In this document: piece by piece, positions 33,055-40,131 of the stretch
Layout: every line of letters begins with the position of its first letter
Position numbering within the stretch: the stretch's first letter is position 1
Source of the DNA: Chryseobacterium artocarpi
GTDB lineage: Bacteria; Bacteroidota; Bacteroidia; Flavobacteriales; Weeksellaceae
Assembly (NCBI RefSeq): GCF_001684975.1
Contig: NZ_MAYH01000012.1
Location: 718,242-782,241, forward strand
Direction: 5' to 3'
Length of the DNA stretch: 64,000 nt
Position numbers and translations under genes: made by a program
The notes under the pieces: generated by a model
What the model saw: only the letters and a program-made list of their open reading frames with translations
Told to the model about the DNA's origin: nothing
The model's database searches: none

Positions 33055-33112
33055 AACCACATAGGATATATTGAATTTCAGGATTCTGAAAAACTATATA
33101 ATCTATGTGGTT
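33055..33112. repeat. 58-bp intergenic inverted-repeat element
   Basis: AACCACATAG (33055-33064) and CTATGTGGTT (33103-33112) form a perfect 10-bp inverted repeat bounding an inner hairpin TTCAG-GATT-CTGAA. There is no T tract, so it is not a plain terminator. It lies between convergent genes and looks like a small dispersed element. Confidence 0.6.
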
Positions 33113-33148
33113 AATTTAAATATAAAATAACTATTGTAATTGATAGTT

Positions 33149-33499
33149 TTAAGCTCCGTGCATGAATTTTTGCCTATCCAACAGTACTTCATCTGTTTCT
33201 CTATGGTCCGGATCATCAATACAACAGTCTACCGGACAGACTGCTTTACATTGAGGTTCTTCGTGAAAACCTTTACATTCCGTACATTTTCCGGATACAA
33301 TATAATATACTTCATCCGAAACCGCCTGATTATAAACTCCGGCATCTGCTTCTGTACCATCCGGGAAAGTTATATGACCCGAAAGTTTTGTCTTATCCTG
33401 CCAACGCCAGTCGATGGCACCTTCATAAATGGCTGAGTTGGGGCATTCCGGTTCGCAGGCTCCACAATTGATACAGTCATCAGTTATTTTTATAGCCAT
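33149..33499 (-). CDS. 4Fe-4S dicluster ferredoxin
   Basis: This 116-residue protein has a first cluster motif C-x2-C-x2-C-x3-C at Cys9, 12, 15 and 19 ('CINCGACEPECP') and a second Cys set near residues 73-98 ('CTECKGFHEEPQCKAVCPVD'). The long insert between clusters and the extended second motif fit the YfhL/Alvin-type dicluster ferredoxins. It should carry low-potential electrons. It is downstream of the FNR/ferredoxin operon on the same strand but separated from it by a probable terminator at 33520-33563. It may therefore be transcribed separately. Confidence 0.9.
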   Translation of the reverse strand: MAIKITDDCINCGACEPECPNSAIYEGAIDWRWQDKTKLSGHITFPDGTEADAGVYNQAVSDEVYYIVSGKCTECKGFHEEPQCKAVCPVDCCIDDPDHRETDEVLLDRQKFMHGA

Positions 33500-33519
33500 A
33501 TTTTTATTTTTAAATGTTG

Positions 33520-33563
33520 TAAAAAAGGGATCTCTTCAACATGGTACTGTTTTAGAAATCCCT
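33520..33563 (-). terminator. Probable terminator after the [2Fe-2S] ferredoxin gene
   Basis: On the minus strand AGGGAT and ATCCCT close a 26-base loop with further weak pairing inside, followed by TTTTTT. It lies 72 bases past the stop codon of the ferredoxin gene at 33635. Confidence 0.5.
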
Positions 33564-33634
33564 ACTAAACTTAATTAAAACAGTTCCAACAATTTATTAC
33601 ATCATAAACTGTGCAAACTTGTATTTTGAACCTC

Positions 33635-33964
33635 CTAATTTGCAGCAATTTCCACCGAAAGCCCATCCATTTGTGCTGTCAGGTAAATTTGGCATGCTAA
33701 TCTGCTGGTTGATTTTGAGTTAAAGAGCTCAGACAAAAGAGCTTCTTCTATATCACCTTTTTCAGGTAATGAAGTTTCCTCGTTAAGAATGAAGCAGTGG
33801 CAGGTTGCACACATTGCCATCCCGCCGCACATTGCTTCCATGGGAAGTTCATAGGCTTTGCAAATGTCTTTTAAGGTAAGTCCCATTTCCAACGGGCAAA
33901 TCAGGATATGTTTTGTACCGGACTGATCCGTTACAGTGATTGTAATTTCATCTTTCATCGTCAT
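33635..33964 (-). CDS. [2Fe-2S] ferredoxin, adrenodoxin type
   Basis: This 109-residue ferredoxin has the pattern C-x5-C-x2-C at Cys46, 52 and 55 ('CGGMAMCATCHC') and the fourth ligand Cys91 in 'SRLACQI', as in adrenodoxin/Fdx proteins. It is the last gene of the sod operon. Its start overlaps the stop codon of the ferredoxin-NADP reductase (TAATG), making that enzyme its likely electron donor. The ATG at 33958 is a possible second start. Confidence 0.92.
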   Translation of the reverse strand: MTMKDEITITVTDQSGTKHILICPLEMGLTLKDICKAYELPMEAMCGGMAMCATCHCFILNEETSLPEKGDIEEALLSELFNSKSTSRLACQIYLTAQMDGLSVEIAAN

Positions 33965-35016
33965 TAGTCAATCGTTGCTACTACTTGTTTTTCTGCCTGT
34001 TTTTTTGTTCCGTCAAAACCTTCAATACCGCTTACTGTTGTATATTTAAGAACAAACTTCTTATTAGGATTAAGACGTTGGTAAATACTTTGACAGGCAA
34101 TGGCTGCTTCATGAAATCCACATAAGATCAGCTTCATTTTATAGGGATAGGTATTGATATCACCTACAGCATAAACCCCTGATATATTCGTTTGAAAATC
34201 TGTACTGTTGTCTACCTTGATCGCATTTTTTTCAAGTTCCAGTCCCCAATCCGAAAGAGGTCCAAGCTTAGGAACCAGCCCAAATAAAGGTATAAAATGG
34301 TCTGTTTCTATAGTCTGAATAACACCTTCTTTTTCAACTACAATTTCCTGTAAAGAATGTTCACCCTTAAGTCCGATAACTTCGGCGGGAGTGATCAGAT
34401 TGATCTTTCCTGCATGCTTTAATTTTTTTACTTTTTCTACAGAATCTAATGCGCCTCGGAATTCATTTCTTCTGTGAATTAGCGTCAACGAAGAAGCTAT
34501 TTCTGCAAGATGTATAGCCCAATCCAGTGCTGAATCACCACCACCAGCAATTACAACATGTTTTCCTGCATAATCTTCGGGACGTTTGATGAAATAATTT
34601 ACTCCACGATCTTCATAGAATGCAATATTGTCAATAGGCGGTTTTTTAGGTTCAAAACTTCCGAGACCGCCGGCAATTATCACTGCTTTTGCTCTGTGTC
34701 TTGTCCCTTTATCTGTAATGACTTCAAATAGATTTTCTTCCAGTTTTAAAAGATGTACAGCCGTTTCGTTGAATGTAAAACCTGGTTCAAACTGTTTGAT
34801 TTGTTCATAAAGATTGTCAACGAGTTCACCCGCCAATACACTTGGGAATCCCGGAATATCAAAAATGGGTTTCTTGGGATATAATTCTGACAATTGACCT
34901 CCCATCTGTGGCAATGCATCAATGATATGACATCGCATTTTGAGAAGACCGGCTTCAAAAACCGTAAATAACCCTGCAGGACCGGCACCAATGATCAGTA
35001 TATCTGTTTCTATCAT
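33964..35016 (-). CDS. Ferredoxin-NADP reductase, thioredoxin-reductase-like type
   Basis: This 350-residue flavoprotein has an FAD motif GAGPAG at 10-15, an NAD(P) motif GGGDSALDWA near 158-167, and 'GVYAVGDINTYPYKMKLI' near 280. The redox-active CxxC of thioredoxin reductases is absent; its place reads GGDSALDW. The 'TTVSGIEGFDGT' C-terminal extension is that of Chlorobium/YumC-type FNRs. It should pass electrons between NADPH and the ferredoxin encoded by the overlapping downstream gene. The FMN reductase gene ends 1 base upstream. Confidence 0.9.
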   Translation of the reverse strand: MIETDILIIGAGPAGLFTVFEAGLLKMRCHIIDALPQMGGQLSELYPKKPIFDIPGFPSVLAGELVDNLYEQIKQFEPGFTFNETAVHLLKLEENLFEVITDKGTRHRAKAVIIAGGLGSFEPKKPPIDNIAFYEDRGVNYFIKRPEDYAGKHVVIAGGGDSALDWAIHLAEIASSLTLIHRRNEFRGALDSVEKVKKLKHAGKINLITPAEVIGLKGEHSLQEIVVEKEGVIQTIETDHFIPLFGLVPKLGPLSDWGLELEKNAIKVDNSTDFQTNISGVYAVGDINTYPYKMKLILCGFHEAAIACQSIYQRLNPNKKFVLKYTTVSGIEGFDGTKKQAEKQVVATID

Positions 35017-35017
35017 G

Positions 35018-35587
35018 TTATGATTGATTTATTGTAGTTTTTTCAATTTTCTTAGTGGTTGCGATGTTAACAAGCTTATCCAGTTTTCCTGAATAAAACT
35101 CTGAGATCTGTTTTGAATCATCAATATGAAACAATGACGATCTTAGAATCGGTACACTGAAGGGAAGCGTCCAGGCTCTCAGTGATTTTGCAATATCATC
35201 CATCGCATTGATTCCCTGCATTGCCTGTAAACCGTCTGCCCAGCATACCAATCCTACAGTTTTGTCTGTAAGATAAGGCTCATAAGAGTTTGCTGTAACT
35301 TCCAGCCAATCCAGGCAGTTTTTCATCACTCCCGGAATACTGCCATGATAAAGAGGAGCCAGCCAGAAATGAACATCAGCATTCTGAAACATTTGGGTCA
35401 TTCGTTCCACAGCCAAAGGTGTTTTCGTTAAAGTGACATCAAACAAAGGAATTCCTGAATCTGCAAGCGTAAAAATATCAGTCTGAATCCCTGATTCTTT
35501 CAGGCGCTCTGATAAATAATTGGAAATAAGCCCGGAAGTAGATTCAGCTCTTCTTTCCAGTGATCCGTTAAATATGATTGCTTTCAT
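35018..35587 (-). CDS. NAD(P)H-dependent FMN reductase / flavodoxin-fold protein
   Basis: This 189-residue protein belongs to the NADPH-dependent FMN reductase family. The FMN phosphate loop is 'IIFNGSLERRAESTSGL' near 4-20. The region 'HFWLAPLYHGSIPGVMKNCL', with the typical P-x-Y-x-x-S-x-P-x-x-x-K-x-x-L/D-W pattern, is near 75-96. It could make reduced flavin or reduce quinones. It lies in the sod operon between the DUF2480 gene (6 bases) and the FNR gene (1 base). Confidence 0.88.
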   Translation of the reverse strand: MKAIIFNGSLERRAESTSGLISNYLSERLKESGIQTDIFTLADSGIPLFDVTLTKTPLAVERMTQMFQNADVHFWLAPLYHGSIPGVMKNCLDWLEVTANSYEPYLTDKTVGLVCWADGLQAMQGINAMDDIAKSLRAWTLPFSVPILRSSLFHIDDSKQISEFYSGKLDKLVNIATTKKIEKTTINQS

Positions 35588-35593
35588 ATTGGT

Positions 35594-36094
35594 TTATTTT
35601 TTGAAAATGACTTTTGGTAAGCCTATTTCTCCATACATCAGACTTTTCACAAAAGGTTTTAGTAGGGAAGTAGCCAAAAGATAAAGTGCCGGAGCAATAT
35701 CAGGTCCCGCCTTCACAACCACTTTCTGATCATGATACTGCTCCAGATCTGCACTTAAAAGTTTTTGTTTCCACAGATCCAATAGAACTGTATCGAAACT
35801 GTTTATATCAGTGTATGCAGCATATGGCTGTAGCTTTTCCATCAATATCATAAATGCCCAAGGCGGAATAATGGCATCCGTAGAACAGATGATTGCAACA
35901 GCTTTGTCTTTGTATATGGAAAAATCTGTGTTGGCAATTGATTCCTTGAATTCTTTCTCCTTAACGATCATTTCCATGAAAAGATGTTCTTTAATATCCA
36001 GTTCCACAACTTCCATTGTAGGTTTGTATTTCAGAAGATCTAAGGCTATAATTCCTGAGGCAGCTGCTTTATTAATGAAAATAGGTGTATCCAT
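35594..36094 (-). CDS. DUF2480 family protein
   Basis: This 166-residue soluble protein starts 'PIFINKAAASGIIALDLLKY', has a central 'AVAIICSTDAIIPPWAFMIL' and ends 'LLKPFVKSLMYGEIGLPKVI'. These are the conserved blocks of DUF2480, a family essentially confined to Bacteroidota and without a known function. Its place in an operon with superoxide dismutase, flavin reductase, FNR and ferredoxin suggests a role in redox or Fe-S homeostasis. This is inference from context. One Cys (about residue 70) is present in the conserved central block. Confidence 0.75.
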   Translation of the reverse strand: MDTPIFINKAAASGIIALDLLKYKPTMEVVELDIKEHLFMEMIVKEKEFKESIANTDFSIYKDKAVAIICSTDAIIPPWAFMILMEKLQPYAAYTDINSFDTVLLDLWKQKLLSADLEQYHDQKVVVKAGPDIAPALYLLATSLLKPFVKSLMYGEIGLPKVIFKK

Positions 36095-36125
36095 TGCTTC
36101 TATTTTGTACTAAAAAGTTGTAAGG

Positions 36126-36752
36126 TTATCTTATTTTTAAAAGAGTTTCTTCATATTTTTTTTCTACTGCAGCCCAATTCAATACGGACCAGAACGAATC
36201 TAAATAATCTGCTCTTTTGTTCTGATAAGCTAGATAATAAGCATGTTCCCAAACGTCTATTCCAAGAATAGGAAAACCTCTGTTTACGGAAAGTACATCC
36301 ATCATCGGATTATCCTGATTAGGAGTAGAGCTTATCATAAGAGATCCATTGAACTTTACAGACAACCAAACCCATCCGGAACCAAACTGCCCAAGTCCGG
36401 CTTTCTTCATTTCGGCTTTAAAATCTTCAAGACTTCCAAAAGTTGAAATAATAGCATCATGTAGTTTTCCTTCAGGACTTAATTTAGGCTCAGGCGAAAG
36501 AATTTCCCAGAATAACGAGTGATTGTAGTGCCCGCCACCATTGTTTCTTACAGCAGGACTGTATTCACTTACCCTTTGAAGTAATGAATCAAGGTCAGGA
36601 TTCGTTTCATTGGTTTGCTCCAAAGCAGCATTTAAATTGTCTACATAAGCTTGGTGATGACGCTGATGGTGGATCGTCATTGTATTTTTATCTATGAATG
36701 GTTCCAATGCATCATAAGCATAAGGTAATTGGGGTAGTGTAAATGGTTTCAT
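36126..36752 (-). CDS. Superoxide dismutase, Fe/Mn family
   Basis: This 208-residue protein is a complete Fe/Mn superoxide dismutase. The metal ligands are His28 ('TIHHQRHHQAYVDNLN'), a His near 80 ('GHYNHSLFWE'), and Asp and His in 'DVWEHAYYLAY' near 164-168. Fe versus Mn preference cannot be settled by eye. There is no signal peptide, so it is cytoplasmic. It is the first gene of a five-gene redox operon. Its promoter (TTG-N19-TACCTTTG) has the -33 element inside a CAAC-N6-GTTG palindrome, so it is probably repressed by the divergently encoded SufR-like protein. Confidence 0.95.
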   Translation of the reverse strand: MKPFTLPQLPYAYDALEPFIDKNTMTIHHQRHHQAYVDNLNAALEQTNETNPDLDSLLQRVSEYSPAVRNNGGGHYNHSLFWEILSPEPKLSPEGKLHDAIISTFGSLEDFKAEMKKAGLGQFGSGWVWLSVKFNGSLMISSTPNQDNPMMDVLSVNRGFPILGIDVWEHAYYLAYQNKRADYLDSFWSVLNWAAVEKKYEETLLKIR

Positions 36753-36778
36753 TGCATTTATTTTTGATTAATGTGAGA

Positions 36779-36808
36779 CAAAGGTAGCAATATATTTGAA
36801 TAAAACAA
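36779..36808 (-). promoter_or_regulatory. Promoter of the superoxide dismutase operon
   Basis: On the minus strand TTG (36808-36806) is separated by 19 bases from TACCTTTG (36786-36779), a full consensus match. The start codon is 26 bases beyond the -7 box. Confidence 0.8.
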
Positions 36809-36824
36809 CTTTTTAGTTGTTTTA
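36801..36824. promoter_or_regulatory. Candidate SufR-type operator, perfect palindrome
   Basis: TAAAACAACT-TTTT-AGTTGTTTTA is a perfect 10-bp inverted repeat. Its core at 36806-36819 is CAAC-N6-GTTG, the operator consensus reported for cyanobacterial SufR. It covers the -33 element of the sod promoter and lies between sod and the SufR-like gene. Confidence 0.75.
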
Positions 36825-36902
36825 TTGATTGATGAAATATTTATTTTAAAATATTGAAAATGAATGGTTTGTTGTTTTTATTTAGAGATTATAGAAAATG
36901 AC

Positions 36903-36930
36903 TATCTTTGTTGTTGAAAAATAAAACAAC
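36903..36930 (+). promoter_or_regulatory. Candidate -7 box and operator half-sites of the SufR-like gene
   Basis: TATCTTTG at 36903-36910 fits TAnnTTTG, 35 bases before the start codon. No TTG has standard spacing. Directly downstream, GTTG (36913-36916) and CAAC (36927-36930) form inverted half-sites separated by 10 bases, in the reverse order of the sod operator. Confidence 0.45.
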
Positions 36931-36944
36931 CTAAATATTGTCAA

Positions 36945-37565
36945 ATGAAGAAGCCGGCTGCAGACCGCATTCTGATGTTTTTAAAGATGAGAGGAGAAGC
37001 TACTTCCCTTCTTATTTCTGAAGAGTTATCCATCACAAAGGAGGGTGCGAGAAAGCATTTACTAAACCTTGCTGAGGATGGGCTGATTCAGCCTGTAGTA
37101 AAAAGCGAAGGGGTAGGAAGACCGTCTACTTATTATATACTTACAGAAAAGGGTCTGGCTCAGTTTCCTGATACTCATGCCGAAGTAACGGTGCAGCTTC
37201 TGAAATCTGTTAAAAATCTTTTAGGAGAAAATGCTTTGGATTTATTGATCAGTGATCGTGAAAAAAATACGCATGAGCGGTATGAGAAAACACTTTCTAA
37301 GACAAAAAATCTTGAACAGCGCTTGGAAGCTCTTGCCGAAGCACGAACTAAAGAAGGCTATATGGCTGAGTGGAAGAAAGAAGGTAAAGACTATTTTCTG
37401 ATTGAAAACCATTGCCCAATCTGCGCTGCTGCGACTGAATGTCAGGGATTCTGCCGTGCTGAACTTTCAAATTTTCAGTCATTAATTGGGAAAGAATATA
37501 CAGTGGAAAGGATAGATCATATTATTTCTGGTGGACAACGTTGTGTGTATAAGATCAGTCAGTAA
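36945..37565 (+). CDS. SufR-like Fe-S-sensing winged-helix repressor
   Basis: This 206-residue protein has an N-terminal winged helix (about 5-75, 'ATSLLISEELSITKEGARKH', 'GVGRPSTYYILTEKG'). The C-terminal region has cysteines at 157, 160, 166 and 170 ('CPICAAATECQGFC') plus Cys200 in 'GGQRCVYKI'. This layout is that of SufR and related DeoR/ArsR-like regulators that bind an Fe-S cluster. It is divergent from the sod operon, and a CAAC-N6-GTTG palindrome lies between them. The likely role is to repress sod and the linked electron-transfer genes while its cluster is intact. The HAD gene 15 bases downstream is probably co-transcribed. Confidence 0.85.
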   Translation: MKKPAADRILMFLKMRGEATSLLISEELSITKEGARKHLLNLAEDGLIQPVVKSEGVGRPSTYYILTEKGLAQFPDTHAEVTVQLLKSVKNLLGENALDLLISDREKNTHERYEKTLSKTKNLEQRLEALAEARTKEGYMAEWKKEGKDYFLIENHCPICAAATECQGFCRAELSNFQSLIGKEYTVERIDHIISGGQRCVYKISQ

Positions 37566-37580
37566 TTTATTATTAAAAGC

Positions 37581-38222
37581 ATGGTTGTAAAAGCTGTAAT
37601 ATTCGATATGGATGGAGTTCTTGTAGACTCCGAAGGTTTTTGGGCAAAGGCAGAGCTGGATGTTTTCTCATCCTATGGTGCTCAGGTAACAGATGATCTG
37701 GCTACTCAAACCAAATACATGACAACGAAAGAAGTGACAGAATTCTGGCATGGAAGATTTCCGTGGGAAAACCTTGATGTACCTACCGTAGAGCAGGAAG
37801 TTGTATCCAAGGTTATTGAATTGATACAAAGCGAAGATTGTACAATGTCCGGCATACAGGAATTTATCAAAGATCTTAAAAGTAAAGAATATAAAATAGG
37901 ACTAGCCACCAATGCACCTTTACGAGTGGCTGATGCTGTTCTTGAAAAACTTCAGATCCGAAGCTTATTTGACTCTGTTCATTCTTCAGAATTTGAAGAG
38001 CAGGGAAAACCGCATCCAGCTGTTTATCTTACTTCAGCCAGACAACTTGGAATCTCTCCTGAGCATTGTATTGCTGTGGAAGACAGCCACTCCGGATTGA
38101 AAGCAGCAAAAGCAGCAGGCATGAAAACGGTTGTTTTTACCAATAACGATGAAAGTATACATTTTGATCTTGCGGACTATAAAATTCTGAGCTTTGAATC
38201 TGTTCAATTATCAATCCTGTAA
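37581..38222 (+). CDS. HAD-family phosphatase, HxpB/beta-phosphoglucomutase-like
   Basis: This 213-residue HAD hydrolase has motif I 'IFDMDGVLVDSEG' (nucleophile Asp9, acid Asp11), a helical cap (about 18-90), motif II 'LATNAP' near 113, and motif III/IV 'GKPHPAVYL' and 'AVEDSHSGLKAAKAAGM' near 137 and 168. The sequence type is that of hexitol and 2-deoxyglucose-6-phosphatases. Substrates are broad in this group, so the exact reaction is open. It follows the SufR-like gene closely. Confidence 0.9.
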   Translation: MVVKAVIFDMDGVLVDSEGFWAKAELDVFSSYGAQVTDDLATQTKYMTTKEVTEFWHGRFPWENLDVPTVEQEVVSKVIELIQSEDCTMSGIQEFIKDLKSKEYKIGLATNAPLRVADAVLEKLQIRSLFDSVHSSEFEEQGKPHPAVYLTSARQLGISPEHCIAVEDSHSGLKAAKAAGMKTVVFTNNDESIHFDLADYKILSFESVQLSIL

Positions 38223-38275
38223 GCTCCTGAATATTTTTGCGATAATTGTCATTTATTAGTCAATACTCATTAAAA

Positions 38276-38902
38276 TCAGTACTTTGTGAGTACTTCCATC
38301 AGCATTATAATGGATATTAATTTTTTTGAAGATTGATATTCAGGGCTGAGTTGTTCTCTGATCTCACCTAATGCTTTACTCAGTTTATTACTTACGGTTT
38401 TATTGCTTATTCCTAAGGCTTCTGCGGTTTCTTGCACAGACATATTCTGTCGGATTCTCATCTCATAGACCTGTTGCTCTGTAGTAGGAAGGCGTGATAC
38501 AACCTCGTCAATCAAAGATAATAATGCAGAAATTTCGTTTTCTTCAAGAATTTCAAAATATTCCGTATCTGAAATATCCAGCTCTGCGGGAGTTTCAAAC
38601 TCGTCAATACTTAATGTAGGAGGGGCTTTTTTAAAACTGTTATAATAGTCTAAAATTCTATAATGAAGATGCCTAAGCAGGTAGCCTTTTGCACTTTCAG
38701 AATCATCTGTTTGTATTGCATCTGTGTTTTCAAGAATTTTCATCCATAGATTCTGAAGGAGTTCTTCGGAAACCTCTTTATCCTTGGTTCGTACAAAGAC
38801 AAAGCGGTACAGACTATCCCAATAACGGTCGTACAGTAGCATAAATGCAGGTCGGTCACCTGATTTTATTTTCTTTAATAATGTATAGTCTGTTAGGTTC
38901 AT
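38276..38902 (-). CDS. ECF-type RNA polymerase sigma-70 factor
   Basis: This 208-residue protein has sigma region 2 ('LLYDRYWDSLYRFVFVRTKD', then 'EELLQNLWMKIL', about 20-95) and region 4 ('LPTTEQQVYEMRIRQNMSVQ' with HTH 'ETAEALGISNKTVSNKLSKA', about 130-190), with a hydrophobic C-terminal tail. It is the Bacteroidota FecI-like type. It is divergent from a FecR-family gene and an STN-domain TonB receptor, so it most likely serves the cell-surface signalling system of that receptor. Usually sigma and fecR genes run in the same direction; here they are back to back. Confidence 0.9.
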   Translation of the reverse strand: MNLTDYTLLKKIKSGDRPAFMLLYDRYWDSLYRFVFVRTKDKEVSEELLQNLWMKILENTDAIQTDDSESAKGYLLRHLHYRILDYYNSFKKAPPTLSIDEFETPAELDISDTEYFEILEENEISALLSLIDEVVSRLPTTEQQVYEMRIRQNMSVQETAEALGISNKTVSNKLSKALGEIREQLSPEYQSSKKLISIIMLMEVLTKY

Positions 38903-38912
38903 ATCGTTGCAA

Positions 38913-38920
38913 CAAAATTA
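38913..38920 (-). promoter_or_regulatory. Candidate -7 box of the sigma factor gene
   Basis: TAATTTTG on the minus strand fits TAnnTTTG, 10 bases before the sigma start codon. There is no matching -33 TTG. Nothing else recognisable was found in the divergent spacer 38903-39143. Confidence 0.3.
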
Positions 38921-39143
38921 CCTAAAGGAAAATTAACTTTTTGTGAACTTTAATTATGGTAAGGTTAAATATTTCTGAAAATCAAGGCTTGAATATGAAG
39001 TTAATGTTGAGTAAATGTAAAAAAAGATTAAAATGGTCAGAAATCAGAAACAAATATGAATATAATGTTAACAAACAGCTAGGGAAGTTTTTCATTTTCA
39101 TAGTCTTATAGATAGAAGTATCTGTGAATACTATGAATTATTT

Positions 39144-40091
39144 ATGAAAAAAATTAACTACAAAAATATTGAAGTCTTTGTTTTCAAACTTTGGGAACGT
39201 GAAGTTTCAGGAGAAAAAGTTTCAGAAAAAGAAACTGAACTTTTAAGCCAGTGGAATAAGAATGCAGAAAAAGATTTGGATACTGTTCATATGCAGGAAT
39301 CTAGAGGAAGACTATTATCAGGATTAGAATCTTATTTTAACTCTGCTGGAAAAAGTATTCCTGTAAGAGGCTATAAAAAATATACATATCAGGTAGCTGC
39401 GGCTGTTGTTCTTTTGTTGTCTTTAGGAGGTTTTCTTATTTATAATACATTGATAAAACCGGATATCTATATTGCTGAATCCAGAGAAAAAATTATTCAC
39501 CTTGAAGACGGATCGGTTGTTACCTTATTACCCGGAGCTGAGCTTACAGTCGCAAAATCATTTCCGGCTTCTACCAGAGTGGTTGATTTAAAAGGTGATG
39601 CTGTATTCTCCATTGCAAAATCAAAGATTCATCCTTTTATTGTGAATGCAGATGGTTTCAGTACTAAGGTATTGGGAACGGTGTTTAAAATTTCACAATC
39701 CGGGAAGAGCAAAGCGGTAGATCTTTATGAAGGTAAAGTTGCGGTATCTTCTGCGGGAGCTCCTGTTTCTTTCCTTAAGCCCAATCAGAAGTGGACGAAT
39801 TTCGGAGTTGCTCATACTACGGCTGTTATTTCATTTGCTCCTGATAAAACTTCCGGAAAATCAAGATCAGAATTACTGTCTTTAAGCTTTAATGATGTTC
39901 CTCTACATGAAGTGATTGCTGTTTTGGAAAGCAATTATAATACGAAGATCTATTATCCTAAAGAAACTGAAAATAAAAAGATTACTGCCGATTTTACAGG
40001 AGGAACCGTTGCTGAAAATATTGAATCATTGGCTTTTATCCTTGGATTCGAAGTGCAGAAAAAAGATAATACCTACATCTTAAAAAAATAA
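39144..40091 (+). CDS. FecR-family anti-sigma factor
   Basis: This 315-residue protein has a cytoplasmic N-terminal anti-sigma part (about 1-75), one transmembrane helix ('YQVAAAVVLLLSLGGFLIY', about 81-100), a periplasmic FecR domain (about 110-210, 'HLEDGSVVTLLPGAELTV', 'FSTKVLGTVFKIS') and a DUF4974-type C-terminal domain ('NDVPLHEVIAVLESNYNTKI', about 250-315). It should relay occupancy of the downstream receptor, through that receptor's STN domain, to the divergent sigma factor. It lies 40 bases before the receptor gene. Confidence 0.92.
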   Translation: MKKINYKNIEVFVFKLWEREVSGEKVSEKETELLSQWNKNAEKDLDTVHMQESRGRLLSGLESYFNSAGKSIPVRGYKKYTYQVAAAVVLLLSLGGFLIYNTLIKPDIYIAESREKIIHLEDGSVVTLLPGAELTVAKSFPASTRVVDLKGDAVFSIAKSKIHPFIVNADGFSTKVLGTVFKISQSGKSKAVDLYEGKVAVSSAGAPVSFLKPNQKWTNFGVAHTTAVISFAPDKTSGKSRSELLSLSFNDVPLHEVIAVLESNYNTKIYYPKETENKKITADFTGGTVAENIESLAFILGFEVQKKDNTYILKK

Positions 40092-40131
40092 ATAATCAGA
40101 TAATCTTAAATCTAAAGAGAAACACTTACGT

